Shown here piece after piece: positions 1 to 11,670 of a DNA stretch of 64,000 nucleotides; the stretch's first letter is position 1; every line of letters starts with the position of its first letter. The stretch lies in contig CM055110.1 in NCBI GenBank assembly GCA_029204225.1, forward strand, positions 16,677,631-16,741,630, in the 5' to 3' direction. A program made the position numbers and the translations under genes. The DNA comes from Diphasiastrum complanatum (Eukaryota; Streptophyta; Lycopodiopsida; Lycopodiales; Lycopodiaceae). A model generated the notes under the pieces. It was not told where the DNA came from. It did no database searches and worked only from the letters and a program-made list of their open reading frames with translations.

Positions 1-1127
1 TATTGATCCTTGGAGGAGGTCTTGATAAAAGCTACCCAACTATTTTTGGGCAAAGGTTGCTCTTACTCTTTTCTACTTACAAAAAGATCAAGCACAAAAT
101 TAGTGGATAGAAAGACTCCAAAACAAGCTTGGTGAAAACACCTCTTTGAAAAAGTGTGTCCTCCTACAAGAATCTCCAGCCTTTTTGGTCACATGTGTAG
201 ATAGTACAGCCTAGGGTGACATGGCACTCCTCTTGTTGACCCCATTTCCCTCTTATTGTGATTCACAAAAACCAATTTGGTGCTCTGTAGCCAAAGTTAT
301 TGTCATCAAAAATTTTGGCAACTATCAGTTAGAAAATTCTAACATCTTTGAATTTTGTCTTGATTGAATTTGAAAAATCAACTGTATTTTGTATTTCTCG
401 GTTGAGAGATCATGTTTTGCATCACTTTGAATATTTGAAGGTATGCACAAGTGACTTACAATAGTTTGAGCAATAGTGATTCATGCATGGATTTTTTTTT
501 CATACCATCAGAGTGACGGTTGCAATTTATGATTCAAAATGACTGAATTATGTAAAAATTTTAAACAATGACATTTGTTTGTTGATGTTTGAATGCCAAT
601 TTAAACATGTAATGAATGGTGTTGAAATAGTGTATCAAAAGTTGAGATTGAGTTCTGTCATTTTTCAAATCCAATATTATTGAATATTTTCTAAAATTGG
701 CTTCAATGAGTTCAGCAGCCTAACCAGGCCACTCACTTTCCCTATGAGTCATTGCTAGCCCCGTGCAAATCCACCATCACCCGTTTTAGGCCTCTAAAAT
801 AATAGTGTTAGAAACAGCGTATCCACGTCGAAGGCAAAGCTAGTCTGATCCACCCAGCCAATGCATTTTCTTATAGAATGCCCCTCCTAGCCCAGTGTGA
901 CTTTGCATGGGAGTGGTAGGTGGGAGTTACTGCCAACACCCGTTGTTCATGATGCATGCACTAGATTATTGTTGCATATGGGGTCCCAGTCCATCACTGA
1001 TGGATTACATGGACCCTGACTCTCATGCATGCATCCGCATGTGTCTACATGCATATGCATGTGTCCGCATGGGCATTACTGACTGCATGGTATGCATGCA
1101 TGCCTGACTCACAGTATCCTCTGCACT
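1..1127. other. Intergenic sequence, no gene seen
   Basis: No frame resembles a gene or a retroelement domain. Around 950-1110 the sequence is dense in ATGCAT and alternating purine-pyrimidine steps (repeated TGCATG and CGCATG words). The short open frame there is a by-product of that composition. Confidence 0.5.
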
Positions 1128-1191
1128 CTAGTGGTTAGCTATTCCCAGATGTTGGGTTGGTACTGTTATGGTCTCGTAACACTCTTCTAAG

Positions 1192-1319
1192 ACAAAATAT
1201 GGATATAATTGTCGAAGTATACTGTCTTTTTCCCAAGTGGCATTCTCAACTGGCTGATCCTTCCACTTCATTAAATATTCTTGACATAGGGTATGATAAG
1301 TCTGTGTCTCCCTTGCTGA
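1192..1319 (-). pseudogene. Ty3/gypsy chromodomain fragment
   Basis: On the minus strand a frame reads EYLMKWKDQPVENATWE followed by an aromatic-rich tail (YPYF). This is the pattern of the chromodomain at the C-terminus of the Ty3/gypsy chromovirus polyprotein (typical form YLVKWKG..xxATWE). In intact elements the domain follows integrase and helps direct insertion into chromatin. Here no integrase is present upstream on that strand; instead a primer-binding site lies only about 25 bp away. The fragment is therefore a remnant. The enclosing 128-aa frame is mostly non-domain sequence. Confidence 0.6.
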
Positions 1320-1343
1320 AAAATGGTAAGCTATCAAAAATGA

Positions 1344-1355
1344 GCTCTGATACCA
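1344..1355 (-). other. LTR-retrotransposon primer-binding site with LTR boundary
   Basis: The minus strand reads TGGTATCAGAGC, complementary to the 3' end of plant initiator-Met tRNA. The next plus-strand bases, from 1356, are TGTTG, a typical LTR terminus. A 5' LTR on the minus strand therefore extends rightward from 1356; its far end is not determined. The expected gag region does not follow, because the chromodomain fragment lies directly downstream. Confidence 0.6.
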
Positions 1356-1698
1356 TGTTGAAAAACTGTGATACTGTGGAAATATCGAATGATATCGGAT
1401 CATAGGAGATCTGGTTAAAACAGATGTTCTGATATCATATCGATAATGGTAAAGATAGCAATGAAAGTAAAACAACGGATCGTTGTAGATTGGAAGTGCA
1501 ACAGTTACCAGCAATAATCAAGATGAATAAATAGTAGTAATGCTCAATAGAACAAATCAGTAGTGTGAAAAAAAATGTACTCTTGATTGATTGGGAAAAT
1601 TGAGCACAATAGCTTGAAGCAAAACGGCTTCAGCTGGTTGATCATTGTTGTTAAAACTTGTGTCCAGATTAATCAACTATAATCCAGACCAGAGTAGC

Positions 1699-2400
1699 AA
1701 TCAGTCTTGATGGTGCAAATTACAGAATCTGGAAATTCAAAATCAAAACACTCCTAAAGGGCATCAAAAAGGATGAGCGTGCAATGGCAATCATCGTTTC
1801 GTCCATAAATGAAGATCTACTCATGCAGATTGAAGACTGCGAAAGTGGCCATGCAGTGTGGGAAAGATTAAAGGAGAAGTATGAAGTGAGGACTGCATCT
1901 TCACTCATGCACCTTCACAATCAGCTACAATCCATATGGTGGGATGGCAACCAGTTAGATCAGCACGTTGAGAAGATCAGAACGATCTTCGCTCAACTCG
2001 TTGCATCAGGACAAGAGCACCAGGTCCCAACACCACAACAGTTGATGTACTTCATGAAATCTCTACCAACATCCTATCAACCGCTGAGAATGCTCATATT
2101 GAGTCTACCATATATGACATTCGACAAAGCAGTCAGTCTTGTTGCTGATGAGAGACTGATGAGAGACGAAGGAGAAGGAAGCAGTGATCAAGAGAAGGCT
2201 CTCTTCACGAAAGGAAGGAAGAAGAACAAAAACAAGCCAAGATTGGAGAAGACGAAGTCCTCGAATCAACAATCTCCTTCCTGTGATCACTACCACAAAC
2301 CAGGCCATACGACCAACAAATGCTGATTCAATCCAGCAATACCTTGCATGCACTGCAAGAAGAAAGGGCATTCTGCATACGACTACAGATTCAATCCAAA
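1699..2400 (+). pseudogene. Element A gag with two CCHC knuckles
   Basis: The frame containing 1784-2326 carries a UBN2/copia-type Gag; recognisable text begins upstream of the first ATG at about 1705 (LDGANYRIWKF). The frame ends at a first zinc knuckle, CDHYHKPGHTTNKC, in which the second Cys has become Tyr. A TGA immediately after it sits where a Trp is expected. In the same frame a second knuckle follows (CMHCKKKGHSAYDY), with its last Cys also Tyr. A frameshift near the A-run at about 2400 moves the protease into another frame. Gag would form the cytoplasmic particle; this copy is dead. Confidence 0.8.
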
Positions 2401-2484
2401 AAAAAAAACAAAGCTGAAAAGACAAATGTTGCAGAGTCATCAAAGGATGCTGAAAGAGGTGACAAAGCTTTCATGATACTCGAC

Positions 2485-2890
2485 GAAGCTTCGACAAGCT
2501 ACTCTGAACACGACTACGATGTAGTCATCGCTTCAGGAGCAACATCTCACATAACCTGCAACAAGAAGATCTTGATCAACTTTCGCGAACTCAAAAATGA
2601 CAGAGCCGTGATTCTAGGCGATGGAAGCAGACACGATGTAAAAGGCATCGGCTCTCTACAACTATGAACATTGTCAGACCAAGCAGAGCTGCCAGGATCA
2701 CTCTATGTGCCCTCACTCAAAAAGGATCTGCTATCTATTTCCAAGATGGCAGATCTAGGCATTCGAGTTTTGTTCGACGGCAACACTTGTCGTATGATCG
2801 AAAAGACGACAAACAAGTTGTTAACGGTCGGATGCAGAGAAGAAAATCTCTACCAGGCCAAAATAATCAGCAACTTTGAAAGCATATTAA
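2485..2890 (+). pseudogene. Element A aspartic protease remnant
   Basis: The text VIASGATSHITC aligns with the copia protease active site (usually LDSGATSH). The catalytic Asp is replaced by Ala, so this copy would be inactive. The surrounding sequence (ILGDGSRHDVKGIGSL, then VPSLKKDLLSISKM) is the normal copia protease core. A frameshift or stop near 2665 splits it: the first half is read in the 2320-2667 frame and the second in the 2671-3162 frame. Confidence 0.8.
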
Positions 2891-3560
2891 ATGCTTCAGA
2901 AAACGAAGATCAGTTTTGGCATAGAAGAATGTATCATCTGAACATGCGGAGCTTGTATGACATGAGCAGAAAGGACATTGTCACAGGTCTCAAGATTTTG
3001 AGGCCAGAGGTTGAGTTCTGTGAAGCTTGTCAGAAAGGCAAGCAACATCGGAATCCATTCACACACAAGGAAGAAGATCCAAAGAAGTTCTTGATCTCGT
3101 CCACTCTGATGTGTGTGGACCGAGGAAAACATATTCGCTCTCAGGTTCGAGATATTTTCTAATATTCATAGATGATTACAAGCTAATGACCACGATCTAC
3201 TACTTGAAGAAGAAATCCGATGTATTTGATTCTTTCAAGAAGTTCGTGGCATTCATAGAGCGACACACCTCAAAAAAGATACAAATCCTTAGATCTGAAA
3301 ATGGAGGTGAATACAAAAGCACAAAATTCTCAAGATTTTCCAAAGAACAGGAGATCGAACACCAGTTCACTCCTGCATATACACCAGAATACAACGGTGT
3401 GGTAGAAAGAAAAAATAGAACGCTAGTCAAAGGGGCCAGATGCATGATGACACAGACTCAATTGCTAGGTCAATTCTGGGCCGAGGCAATAGCTGCAGCT
3501 GTACACCTATAGAACAGATCTACAACGACAACGCTGGAGAACAAAACATCATACGCAATG
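2890..3560 (+). pseudogene. Element A GAG-pre-integrase and integrase remnant
   Basis: The pre-integrase part shows FWHRRMYHLN and CEACQKGKQ (HHCC zinc-binding pattern). The integrase core follows in another frame from 3027: HSDVCGP (first catalytic Asp), FIDDY, RSENGGEY and VVERKNRTL (catalytic Glu). The second catalytic position is Glu instead of Asp (RSEN for RSDN), so the D,D35E triad is broken. A TAG near 3510 interrupts the C-terminal part. Confidence 0.8.
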
Positions 3561-3599
3561 TGGACAAGCAGAAAGCCTGATCTATCAAGACATGCAGTT

Positions 3600-4345
3600 C
3601 GAGTACTGCAACTTCATAGAAGAGCCAACAACATACCAAGAATCTATCCAGAGTCCATAAGGGAAATTCTGGAAGCAGGCAATGTCAGAGGAGATCGAGT
3701 CGATGAGGCAAAACGAGACACGGACATTAGAGCCACTACCAGAAAACAGAAAAATAGTCGACTGCAAGTGGGTGTACAAGAAAAATCTGAAATCAGATGG
3801 CACTATTGGCCGCTAAAAGACAAGGCTTGTTGCAAAGGGCTACACGCAGAGATATGGTGTCAACTATTTTGACACATATTTGCCCATGGTGAAGATGACA
3901 AGCATAAGGCTACTCCTTGCACAATACAATATGGAAATTCACCAGATTGACGTGAAAACAACCTTTTGCCACGGAGATCTAGAGGCGGAAATCTTCATGA
4001 AACAACTTGAAGGCTATGAAGACCTCGACAACAGACAATATGTCTGTTGATTGTAGAGATGCATCTACGGTCTAAAACATGCATTATGGGTCCGGTAGAA
4101 AAAGCTTGATGGTCTTTTGAAGTCTCTAGACTTCAACCGTACACAACCAAACTGTAATTTATACATCAAAAGAGTAGGAAAGAATTTTGTGATACTGACC
4201 ATTTTCATGGATGATTCGCTGATGATAGGAAATTCCTTGATACTGATCAAAGACACGAAGAGTCAGATTTCTAAAAGCTACGAAATCACAGATCTTGGAG
4301 AAGCAACAAAATGCCTAGGGCTAGAGATCAGAAGAGATCGATGAA
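3600..4345 (+). pseudogene. Element A reverse transcriptase remnant
   Basis: Pieces of the copia RT are readable across frames: KIVDCKWVYKKN, RLVAKGYTQRYGVNY, QIDVKTTFCHGDL and the active-site box FMDDSLMIGN (usually YVDDML). Between 3810 and 4110 several stops interrupt the frame. The text resumes in 4117-4344, ending GEATKCLGLEIRRDR followed by TGA. The segment locates where RT lies in this family and serves as a contrast with element C, which has none. Confidence 0.8.
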
Positions 4346-4497
4346 ATGGTGAAATGCACTTGAGTTATTCAGAATACGCCAGAAAAGTGCTAAAGCAGTA
4401 CCACATGATGGACTATGAAGAGAAAGCCACACCAATGATAGTTGGAGCCAAGCTCACGAAACAGGATTGACCAAAAATAGAAGAGGAAGAACAGAAA

Positions 4498-5203
4498 ATG
4501 GCAAGTATATCCTACCAGAACTTAATCGGCAGTCTGATGTACTTAACAGTTTATACCAGACCCGATCTGGCCTTCTCTATTTACGCATTGAGCCAATTTT
4601 GTTCCAATCTTGGTCTAGCACATTGGAAAATGGCCAAACGAATCCTACAGTATCTAAAGGGTACCCAAAATGTTGGATTAACCTACAGAGCTAGAAACGA
4701 AGAGAAAGGATTCGAGCTACATCACTACAGTGATGCAAGCTGGGCAATCTGCAAAGATGACAACAAGTCCATTACTTGAGGATGTACGATAGCGTGCAGA
4801 GCTGCAATCAGTTGGATATGCAAAAAGCAAACCTTGGTAGCTCAATCCTCTTGTGAAGCTGAGTATGTCGCAGCCTCAAAAGTGGCGAATGAGGTAGTGT
4901 GGTTGCGGATGATGTTGGAGGCAATCGAGATACCACAAGAGGGGCCAAGCACGATGATGATGGACTCCCAGAGTGCCATCTATCTGTCCCAGAATCATGT
5001 CTTCCATTCAAATATGAAGCACATTCTTCTGAAGTACCATCACATTCGAGATTTGATCTCAAAAGGAGAGCTCCAGGTTCAGTTCATAAAATCAGAAAGT
5101 ATGATTGCAGATCTTCTCACGAAACTGCTCGACAAACCACTCTTTACCAAGCAAAGAGAGGCAATTGGATTGAACGAACAAAGTTGCAAGATTCAAGAGG
5201 GAG
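4498..5203 (+). pseudogene. Element A RNase H and C-terminal region
   Basis: This is the connection and RNase H domain of copia: GSLMYLTVYTRPDLAF, HWKMAKRILQYLKGT, YSDASWAICKDDNKS (first catalytic Asp), SSCEAEYVAA (catalytic Glu), MDSQSAIYLSQNHVFH and LLTKLLDK near the end. One TGA at about 4777 splits the frame, which resumes in 4834-5337. The polyprotein end overlaps the polypurine tract before the LTR at 5204. Confidence 0.85.
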
Positions 5204-5946
5204 TGTCAGAAATGGTGAACTCCTGCAACTTTCTCGCAGCACAAACAAGACACGAAAGTCGAACGAGAACAATTTGTGATAGTCAACGATTTTTAACTCA
5301 AAGCACGAACGATTCACGAATCAATCGCAAATCGTAAACACAACTCCAAGACCGCAAAGTGCAAAAATGGACGAGAAACGAAAAGAACAAAAACACATGA
5401 AGAGAAATCTTACGCGCTGCCAGCTAGCAGCTCAACGGGCTTCATGCCCAGCTGAAATGAGTAGCAACGACAGAGACTAACTAACTAGCTGGTTAGCATT
5501 AACTAGTCTTGTGATTCTATGTTTAGCTATCTTGTAAACTCCACATAGTGGAGGTATAAACAATCCTCTTTGGATCATAACTAAGTAGAGAGATAGTGAA
5601 AACATAGACCTGTAAGAAACAGAGAGAGACGTAGCGAATAGAGTAAGAAAGCAAAATACCATAGCTGTGCATGAAAGCCTGCCAACAAGCAAAACATAGT
5701 GAAAGAGCAGAGAGTCATTCCGCCAATGAGCGAGACACTGACGATCTCGCTCTAAAAAAACCAAACTGACAATATAGATGCTCTATTTCATGTATCTCTT
5801 GGCCTTGTACTATGTCTCTTGATTGCTAGAATAAAATATGTTTTGTGATGCTTAGTCGAGTGTCTGGGATCCCGTAAGAGCTTTCACACGAAAAGAAAAT
5901 TTAAAGACAGAAAATTGTTCGCGAATCAGAAGAGAGATGACGAACA
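5204..5946 (+). repeat. 3' LTR of copia element A
   Basis: The LTR begins TGTCAGAAATGGTGAAC directly after the polypurine tract. It is alignable along its length with 18,306-18,995. The alignment fades just after GAACA, which sets the end at about 5946. It contains TTCGCGA-like words. This copy has one version of a roughly 48-bp motif that is doubled in the other copy. Confidence 0.75.
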
Positions 5947-5949
5947 CGA

Positions 5950-6914
5950 AACAAAAGAAAAAGCTACCACGACAATCATTGGAAAAAACATCAACATACT
6001 TACTTAACAAATTATCTAACTTTTTCTTTCTATGAAAATTATTACGACAAACAAAGTCATCAAAAATAAACTGTAAGAAAGGGGCTGTTGAGAACTCTAT
6101 GCTCTCCATTTTGATGAACCTCTCGACCATTTTTTTGAAAACTGAGGGTATTATCTTGATATCTCTCCCTGGTACTAGGTCGGTACGGTCCAAATGCATG
6201 ATCTAAAAATTGAGGTTGTGGTCGCCCAATCATCCACCATTACTCTTACTAAATGATTGCTTATTTTTCCATGCATGCATACTAGGTTATGATGCCCAAA
6301 ACTGGAGGGTCTCCCTAGCATAACAGTGGTCAATTGACAATGGTGCTCATGGTCTTCATGGAACACCTTTATGTCGATAGCTGCCAAATCAGTGGGGAAA
6401 CTTACGGTTTGGACTAGGTGTATTTTCTTGTTATCTTTCTTTTTATTGAAGGGTCCTTTAGGGCATTGTCTGATTGTATGTTACTTACCTATACAAACAA
6501 AACACAATTGTTTCTGTTTTGCTTTTTCATAATCTTCACTTTTTAATGGTTGTATAATTGTAGCAGGTTTCTGAGGACCTTCATTAGATTTATCAAATTT
6601 CTTCTTTTTAAAAAGTTTTTCTTAAATGAGGAGTTTGACTGAGAAGGCTTCTCAGTACTAGACTATGTAGCTTTTTGTCTGCCCATTGAATCATCATAGA
6701 TTTGGGAAAACTGAATAGCTTGTTCAAAGAGCAGTAGGTGAGTTACGTAGAGTCTAGCTATCGGCAATTGATTTGGAACTTTGTCGCTTGTGTGTGATTG
6801 TTTTGGATGATGAATGCATATTTTGTTTTTGTTAATCAAGCTATTACAATCATGAATGATCATTAGCACTTGAATTCGTCCACTAGTTTCAAAACTAATA
6901 TGTAAAATCCACAC
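5950..6914 (-). pseudogene. Ty3/gypsy gag-protease-pre-RT remnant
   Basis: Read right to left on the minus strand: a CCHC knuckle near 6510-6465 (CFVCIGK, then a stop, then HTIRQC), a retropepsin-like stretch near 6190-6300 (LVCMHGKISNHLVRVMVDD, with Asp-Ser-Gly changed to Asp-Asp-Trp), and a pre-RT linker near 5985-6050 (DNLLSKYVDVFSNDC; compare the common gypsy pattern LLxKYxDVF). The order and spacing fit Ty3/gypsy. Stops and lost active-site residues show it is dead. It is truncated at 5.95 kb by the LTR of element A. Confidence 0.6.
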
Positions 6915-7538
6915 TCAAGCAAAATAGGTGTTAGTAGTCCACTTTGGAGTGATCTTTAGGATCCATTAGGTAGTTTACCTTTCATTTTTCACCTCCCTTG
7001 AGAAGATCAATCTCATGAGGAGAAGATCTAGAGCCAATGATGCATATATGAGCCAAGAAACCAAGATCCAAGATAAGGTTCAATGCAAAACCAAGAAAAT
7101 ACCAAAAAGAGAAGAAAATAAGCATGAAACTCACTTCCCAATCTAAGCCATTCCACTTTTAGATCCAAAACTAACCTTGACACCCTTAGTTGGCTTAAAT
7201 CCCCATTTCTAATATGTATTTTAACCTTCTCCCCATTGGATCAAAGCCTATTACTACAGTCGATACTCACTCAGTTGGAGATCCAAACCTATTCTTTGCC
7301 CTCTTGATCCGATTGATTAGGGAGGCACGGAAAGGGTCCAACATTTTTTTGGTGCCATTGTTGGAGAGATGGTGCTAAATTCTTCTTAGGATGGATTTTT
7401 AGTTTGCATTTCTCTGATCCCTTTCCATAGCAAGGAGGTGGAAAAGGATCATACTACTATTTTAGTGATTTATTGGGTAGAGATGTTCAAATACTACTAG
7501 GCACCCTACTCAACACACATCTGACCCTCTGAGAAGGA
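6915..7538. other. No gene seen
   Basis: No convincing reading frame or repeat boundary was found. It lies between oppositely oriented gypsy remnants and is probably old retroelement sequence. Confidence 0.4.
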
Positions 7539-8506
7539 TTGAAAACATATATAGATGAACCAAGCAACGATAAAACAGAGACACACCCTACCAATTTGGT
7601 GCCCGATGAAGGAGCCGAAGGATCACAACCAGTCCACCATGTAGGGGTAGGATGGAAAAAGGATGCCAAACATGTAACGATTTTAATCATGCATTGGGGG
7701 TTTCCACAAGAATTGGCCATAGTCGATGGAGGATCCAGAGGGAATATCATCTCCTCCAAGTTATATCATGACTCGGGGCCTACTCATATGGTATGCACTC
7801 CTTTCACAATTCGATTGACTGACCAATCTAGTGTGAAACCATTAGGCATAGCCAAGGAGATACACACCAAAGTAGCAGGAATCCGTTTCGTGCTAGATTT
7901 ATATCCCAATAAAGAGATGAGCGGAATCAACGAAGAAACCCAGCGAAGGTCATCAAGATTTTGTATCACTTTTTATGATAAGCCTATAGGATGTACCCCA
8001 AGAACCACCACAAGGAAGATTTGATGTGAGAAGGAGATAGAAGCTCTTTAGGTGTTCACCTAAAGTAAGGTCGTGAATATGAGGATGAGGATTTTCTCAA
8101 ATACATTGATCCTCACCATTTCAAGTCTGTGCCAAGATCTTGAAGAATTAGACCCACGAAAGCTGCTAGTGAACGAAGATCTCATGAAAGCAGCAGAACC
8201 CCTCAAGGCAATGTTGTAGTAGGCCGAATGGAAACAGTATCTGAAGGATCTACAACTAGTGTTCTGATAATTGTAAACGATCTCTTACGAGAATGCATAT
8301 ACTGGGATCTAGTTGAGGATGAAGCTCTATACAAGCTAGAAGTCTCATTATTGGACAATAGCACTAAGATTGTGAAAGACCCAACAACCTATCATCAATC
8401 CGATTTACCGACGTGTGCCAAGGGTAACGAGCCTGTCACTTTGGATCCCCATCTAGAGGCTCTCCAAAAAGAAAAACTCTCGTTCCTATTGGACAATTGG
8501 GACTGA
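7539..8506 (+). pseudogene. Ty3-type retropepsin remnant
   Basis: Frame 7539-8024 contains ELAIVDGGSRGNIISSKLY and, further on, PFTIRLTDQSSVKPLG. This is the arrangement of a retroviral-type aspartic protease of plant gypsy elements (VDxGSxxNxI, then adQsxxxPlG). The usual Asp-Ser/Thr-Gly triad reads Asp-Gly-Gly at residues 63-65. The following frame (8228-8506) has no domain I recognise but is plausibly the same polyprotein. No Gag, RT or integrase belonging to it was found, so this is an isolated fragment. Confidence 0.5.
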
Positions 8507-9184
8507 GGACATCTAAGAGCATCAATTTGGAGTAACGTTAGATCTAGATAGATAGATTAAAGTTTAGGCCCTATTAGGCTAGTGAAGGCTAGTCTTAGTT
8601 TTCTTTAGAACGACCCTTATTGATCCGATTAGAAAGTAGGCTAAATCTAGTTAGGGAGGTTAGATGCAGTACCGATAGACCCCTATATCTAAAAATTCCA
8701 CCTTTTATAAACTGTCTTCATCAATGTATAAACTCCCAACCTACCCAACCTTTGTCCATTTTCCCTTGTAAAAATGCCTTAGAAATACCCTAAACGGCCC
8801 AAAAAATACCATATTGCTATTTTGAATAGTCTCTGCCCCTGCCATTATTGTCCTCTTCTATCGATACACGCATGGTCAAGTCTATCCAGAAAAATTCCAA
8901 CATAACTACAAGTTAGGCTCAATTTTTGACAAAATTGTCAATTTTAGTAAACAACATGAGTTTTTGATAAAAAAATCTCTCAAATCTAGCAACCAATAGG
9001 GAAACGGATTGTGTATAGTGAAAACACACTCATGCAAAGCCCCGAGCTCATCAAATAGTGTCTTACGGCTCCGGCGACATTATGGACAGATCTAGCATTT
9101 CATCCACTGCCCAGAAGACGAGAGCATGGGCGACATTGAAAACTCCCAACAACGGCGCCTATAACTGGCCACTAATAAAATCAA
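8507..9184. other. No gene seen
   Basis: AT-rich with short frames only. Nothing resembles a domain, LTR boundary or RNA gene. Confidence 0.4.
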
Positions 9185-10040
9185 CACATGGTGGAAGACA
9201 ATGGTCGACTTCAATAGGGCCCTCAACCAGTTCCTGAATGACACAGCTAATTCTCCATATCCCATTGTATTGGAAGCCTACTATAATGTGGAGACTCTTT
9301 TTATCGCAGCAAAGGTTGATACTAGGTGGGATATGTGCTTCAGAGAGTTATGTTTCAACCCGAATAAAACCTTCAAATCAATGACAATCGAGGATCAAAT
9401 CCCTCTGTACTGGACCTACCATCGCTTATCGGCAACATCATCATCCTGTAAGGGATCAGAATCATCGAACACTTCCATAAACTTTTAGGTGGAAGGAGAC
9501 ATGGTTGTAGAATATGGAAGTGAGGCGGCCCGTGCTTCTACAACTTGGATGGTGGACCTATAGTTACAGAAGACACTTGTGAAGGATCAAAGACAAGGGT
9601 AGTAGTAGAACATTGGGGTACGGGTAGTTCTGATCAAGTAGCAGCAGGAAGTATTGGCGCAGTTGATATCTAGTGTACCATCCACTATCTAGAAGGAGAT
9701 CTTGGTCAGCTTTGTAGACTCCAAGGCATCGGGGCCTATAATTCGCCAATCATAAAGTCAGAAAAGGGTTGGAGCACGACCATCAATTTTAAAAGAGTGC
9801 CCAACTACTTCTTGACCAATGCGGCTAACTCTTTAGATCCCATTGTACTGTGGAAGCCTTCTACAATGTGGAGACCTTACTTACACCTGCCAGAGTGGAT
9901 ACCTAGATATGTGTTTTGGAGAATACTGCTTCGACCCAAATAAAGTTTTCAAAACGACGACCATTGTGAATCAGATTCCCTTGTACCGGACCTACCATCA
10001 CTTGTCCTCAATGCCATTCGTTAATATCGCGAGGCTGAAA
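9185..10040 (+). repeat. Diverged tandem duplication of coding-like sequence, function unknown
   Basis: Two units about 576 bp apart (around 9201-9480 and 9777-10,035) share a related translation. Unit 1 reads YNVETLFIAAKVDTRWDMCF and then FNPNKTFKSMTIEDQIPLY; unit 2 reads DMCFGEYCFDPNKVF and then NQIPLYRTYHHLS. The protein-level resemblance is clearer than the DNA-level one, which suggests it once coded. I do not recognise the family; a retroelement gag or ORF is possible. Both units now have frameshifts. Confidence 0.5.
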
Positions 10041-10141
10041 AGATGGTATATGACACGCTTCCTTGACAATATGCACCCGACGTTCGGCCCAATCCGCTCA
10101 CAATCCACAAAGTGCAACCAATTGTGGGACAGAGATTTGTT

Positions 10142-10735
10142 TCAATGAGAGCGATAACATAGTTCATAATAAAACACATGCTTATGATCCAGGTCTTTCA
10201 TTCCGATGAAGGTGGTCTGCATCATCTTCTTTTCAATTAGATCCCTAATCAAGTGATACTTGATCGCAATGTGTTTCGTTCTGGAATGGAACACATGATC
10301 TTTCGTCAGGTGTATTGCAGAGGTGTTGTCCATCTGCAAGACTAGAGACTCGTTCCTTGTTTCGTCCAATTCGTCCAAGAACTGCCTTAGCCAGATTATC
10401 TCATTGGCTAACGTACTTTGCCTCGTAGGATGACTGGGCCACAACGGTCTGCTTCTTGCTGATCCAGAGAACTGCTGCTCCTGATGTGATGGTGCATCCT
10501 TCTGAGACGCTTTTACAGTCGTCCTTAAGGGATGCCCAGCTAGCATCACAGTAGAAAAGAATCCAGTGAAACCTGCATCACGACAATAACACAAGACATA
10601 ATCCCTCGTTAATTGAAGATATTGCAATATGTGTTTTGCAATATTCCAATGTGTCGAGCCTGGATTCATGCATAATTGGCTCATCCTGAACACTGCATAA
10701 GCAATGTCAGGTCGTCTGTTCTCTGTAAGGTACAT
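10142..10735 (-). pseudogene. Element B RNase H region
   Basis: The frame begins in the connection domain (ENRRPDIAYAVFRMSQLCM, HWNIAKHILQYL). It is frameshifted through the RNase H core, where the text becomes unrelated for about 45 residues. It then resumes as ANEIIWLRQFLDELD, LQMDNTSAIHLTKDHVFHSR and TKHIAIKYHLIRDLI. These are the C-terminal signatures of copia RNase H. The end is abrupt at the truncated left boundary. Confidence 0.8.
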
Positions 10736-10739
10736 CTGC

Positions 10740-11670
10740 GAACCTATCAGCTTCCTATGAGGTGTGAGCTACATCTGTTCTTTCTCTTTCTCATTCTTCA
10801 GACAGTCATTGCTTGTCAGCACCGTCCCTACGAGCATTGGAGTATTTACTCCTTTGATGTTCAGCATCCCAAAGTCCTCTAGGATCTTCTAGGTGTATTT
10901 GGACTGGTGAAGGTATAGCTTACCTCCCTCGTAGTCTCTTTCAATCTGCAAGCCAAGGTAGCACCTGGCTTCTCCCAGATCCATGATCTCAAAATATTTC
11001 GAGATGTCTATCTTCACTTCAGCAATCAGTTGTTCACTCTCGCAAAGTATCAGAGTGTCATCTACATATACAGCCACAATGATGATCTGGCCATCTGTGA
11101 CTCTCACATACACATTGGAATCAGCCATTAGTGGCTTGAATCCTAATGATTTCAAGGCTTATACCATTTTTGAGCTGATTGTTTCAGACTGTACATTCTT
11201 CTATACATTCTGCATGCATAATCAAAAAATGAATTCAAGACATATCCTGGGGGCTGATCTATATAGTCCTCTTCGTCTAGCTCGCCATGCAAGAATACTA
11301 TCTTCTCGTCCACAATGTGGATCCTAAGGTCATAAGCTGCTACATATGCAAATAACAGTCATAGGGACGAATGCTTAACGACAGGAGAGAAGGTTTCAGA
11401 GTAGTCAATACCATATCTTTGAGAAAATACCTTTGCTACCAGTCTTGCCTTGTATTTCATCACATTTCCATCTGGTCTGTATTTGAGCTTGAAAACCCTT
11501 TTGCATTTGACAATCTTGCGCTTATGTGGTAATGGCTGCAACGTCCATACCTGGTCCTTCCTCATGGACTCCATCTCTTTGTTCATGGCTTGGATCCATT
11601 TGTCCTTTCCTAGACTTTCAATCACTTCTCAAAAATTTGTGGTTCGTCATTTAATCCGCAGAACTCCTCT
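10740..11670 (-). pseudogene. Element B reverse transcriptase
   Basis: The N-terminal half (11,625-11,359) reads [20 protein letters not shown] and [20 protein letters not shown]. The catalytic half (11,155-10,889) reads IVAVYVDDTLILCES, keeping the YVDD box at about 11,068-11,057, then LGEARCYLGLQIERD. Frames are broken between 11,155 and 11,359. The full copia RT is thus present but split. Confidence 0.8.

Larger units (their letters stand above)
1690..5203 (+). mobile_element. Ty1/copia element A, decayed internal region
   Basis: The domain order is copia-type: Gag, zinc knuckles, protease, GAG-pre-integrase, integrase, reverse transcriptase, RNase H. All are on the plus strand and spread over several frames, with stops and frameshifts. 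The polypurine tract AAGAGGGAG abuts a 3' LTR starting at 5204. No matching 5' LTR was identified to the left of gag. Several nonsense codons look like TGG to TGA changes, as expected from cytosine deamination in methylated DNA. The copy cannot make a functional polyprotein. A second, shorter copy of the family lies at 17,073-18,995. Confidence 0.85.
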
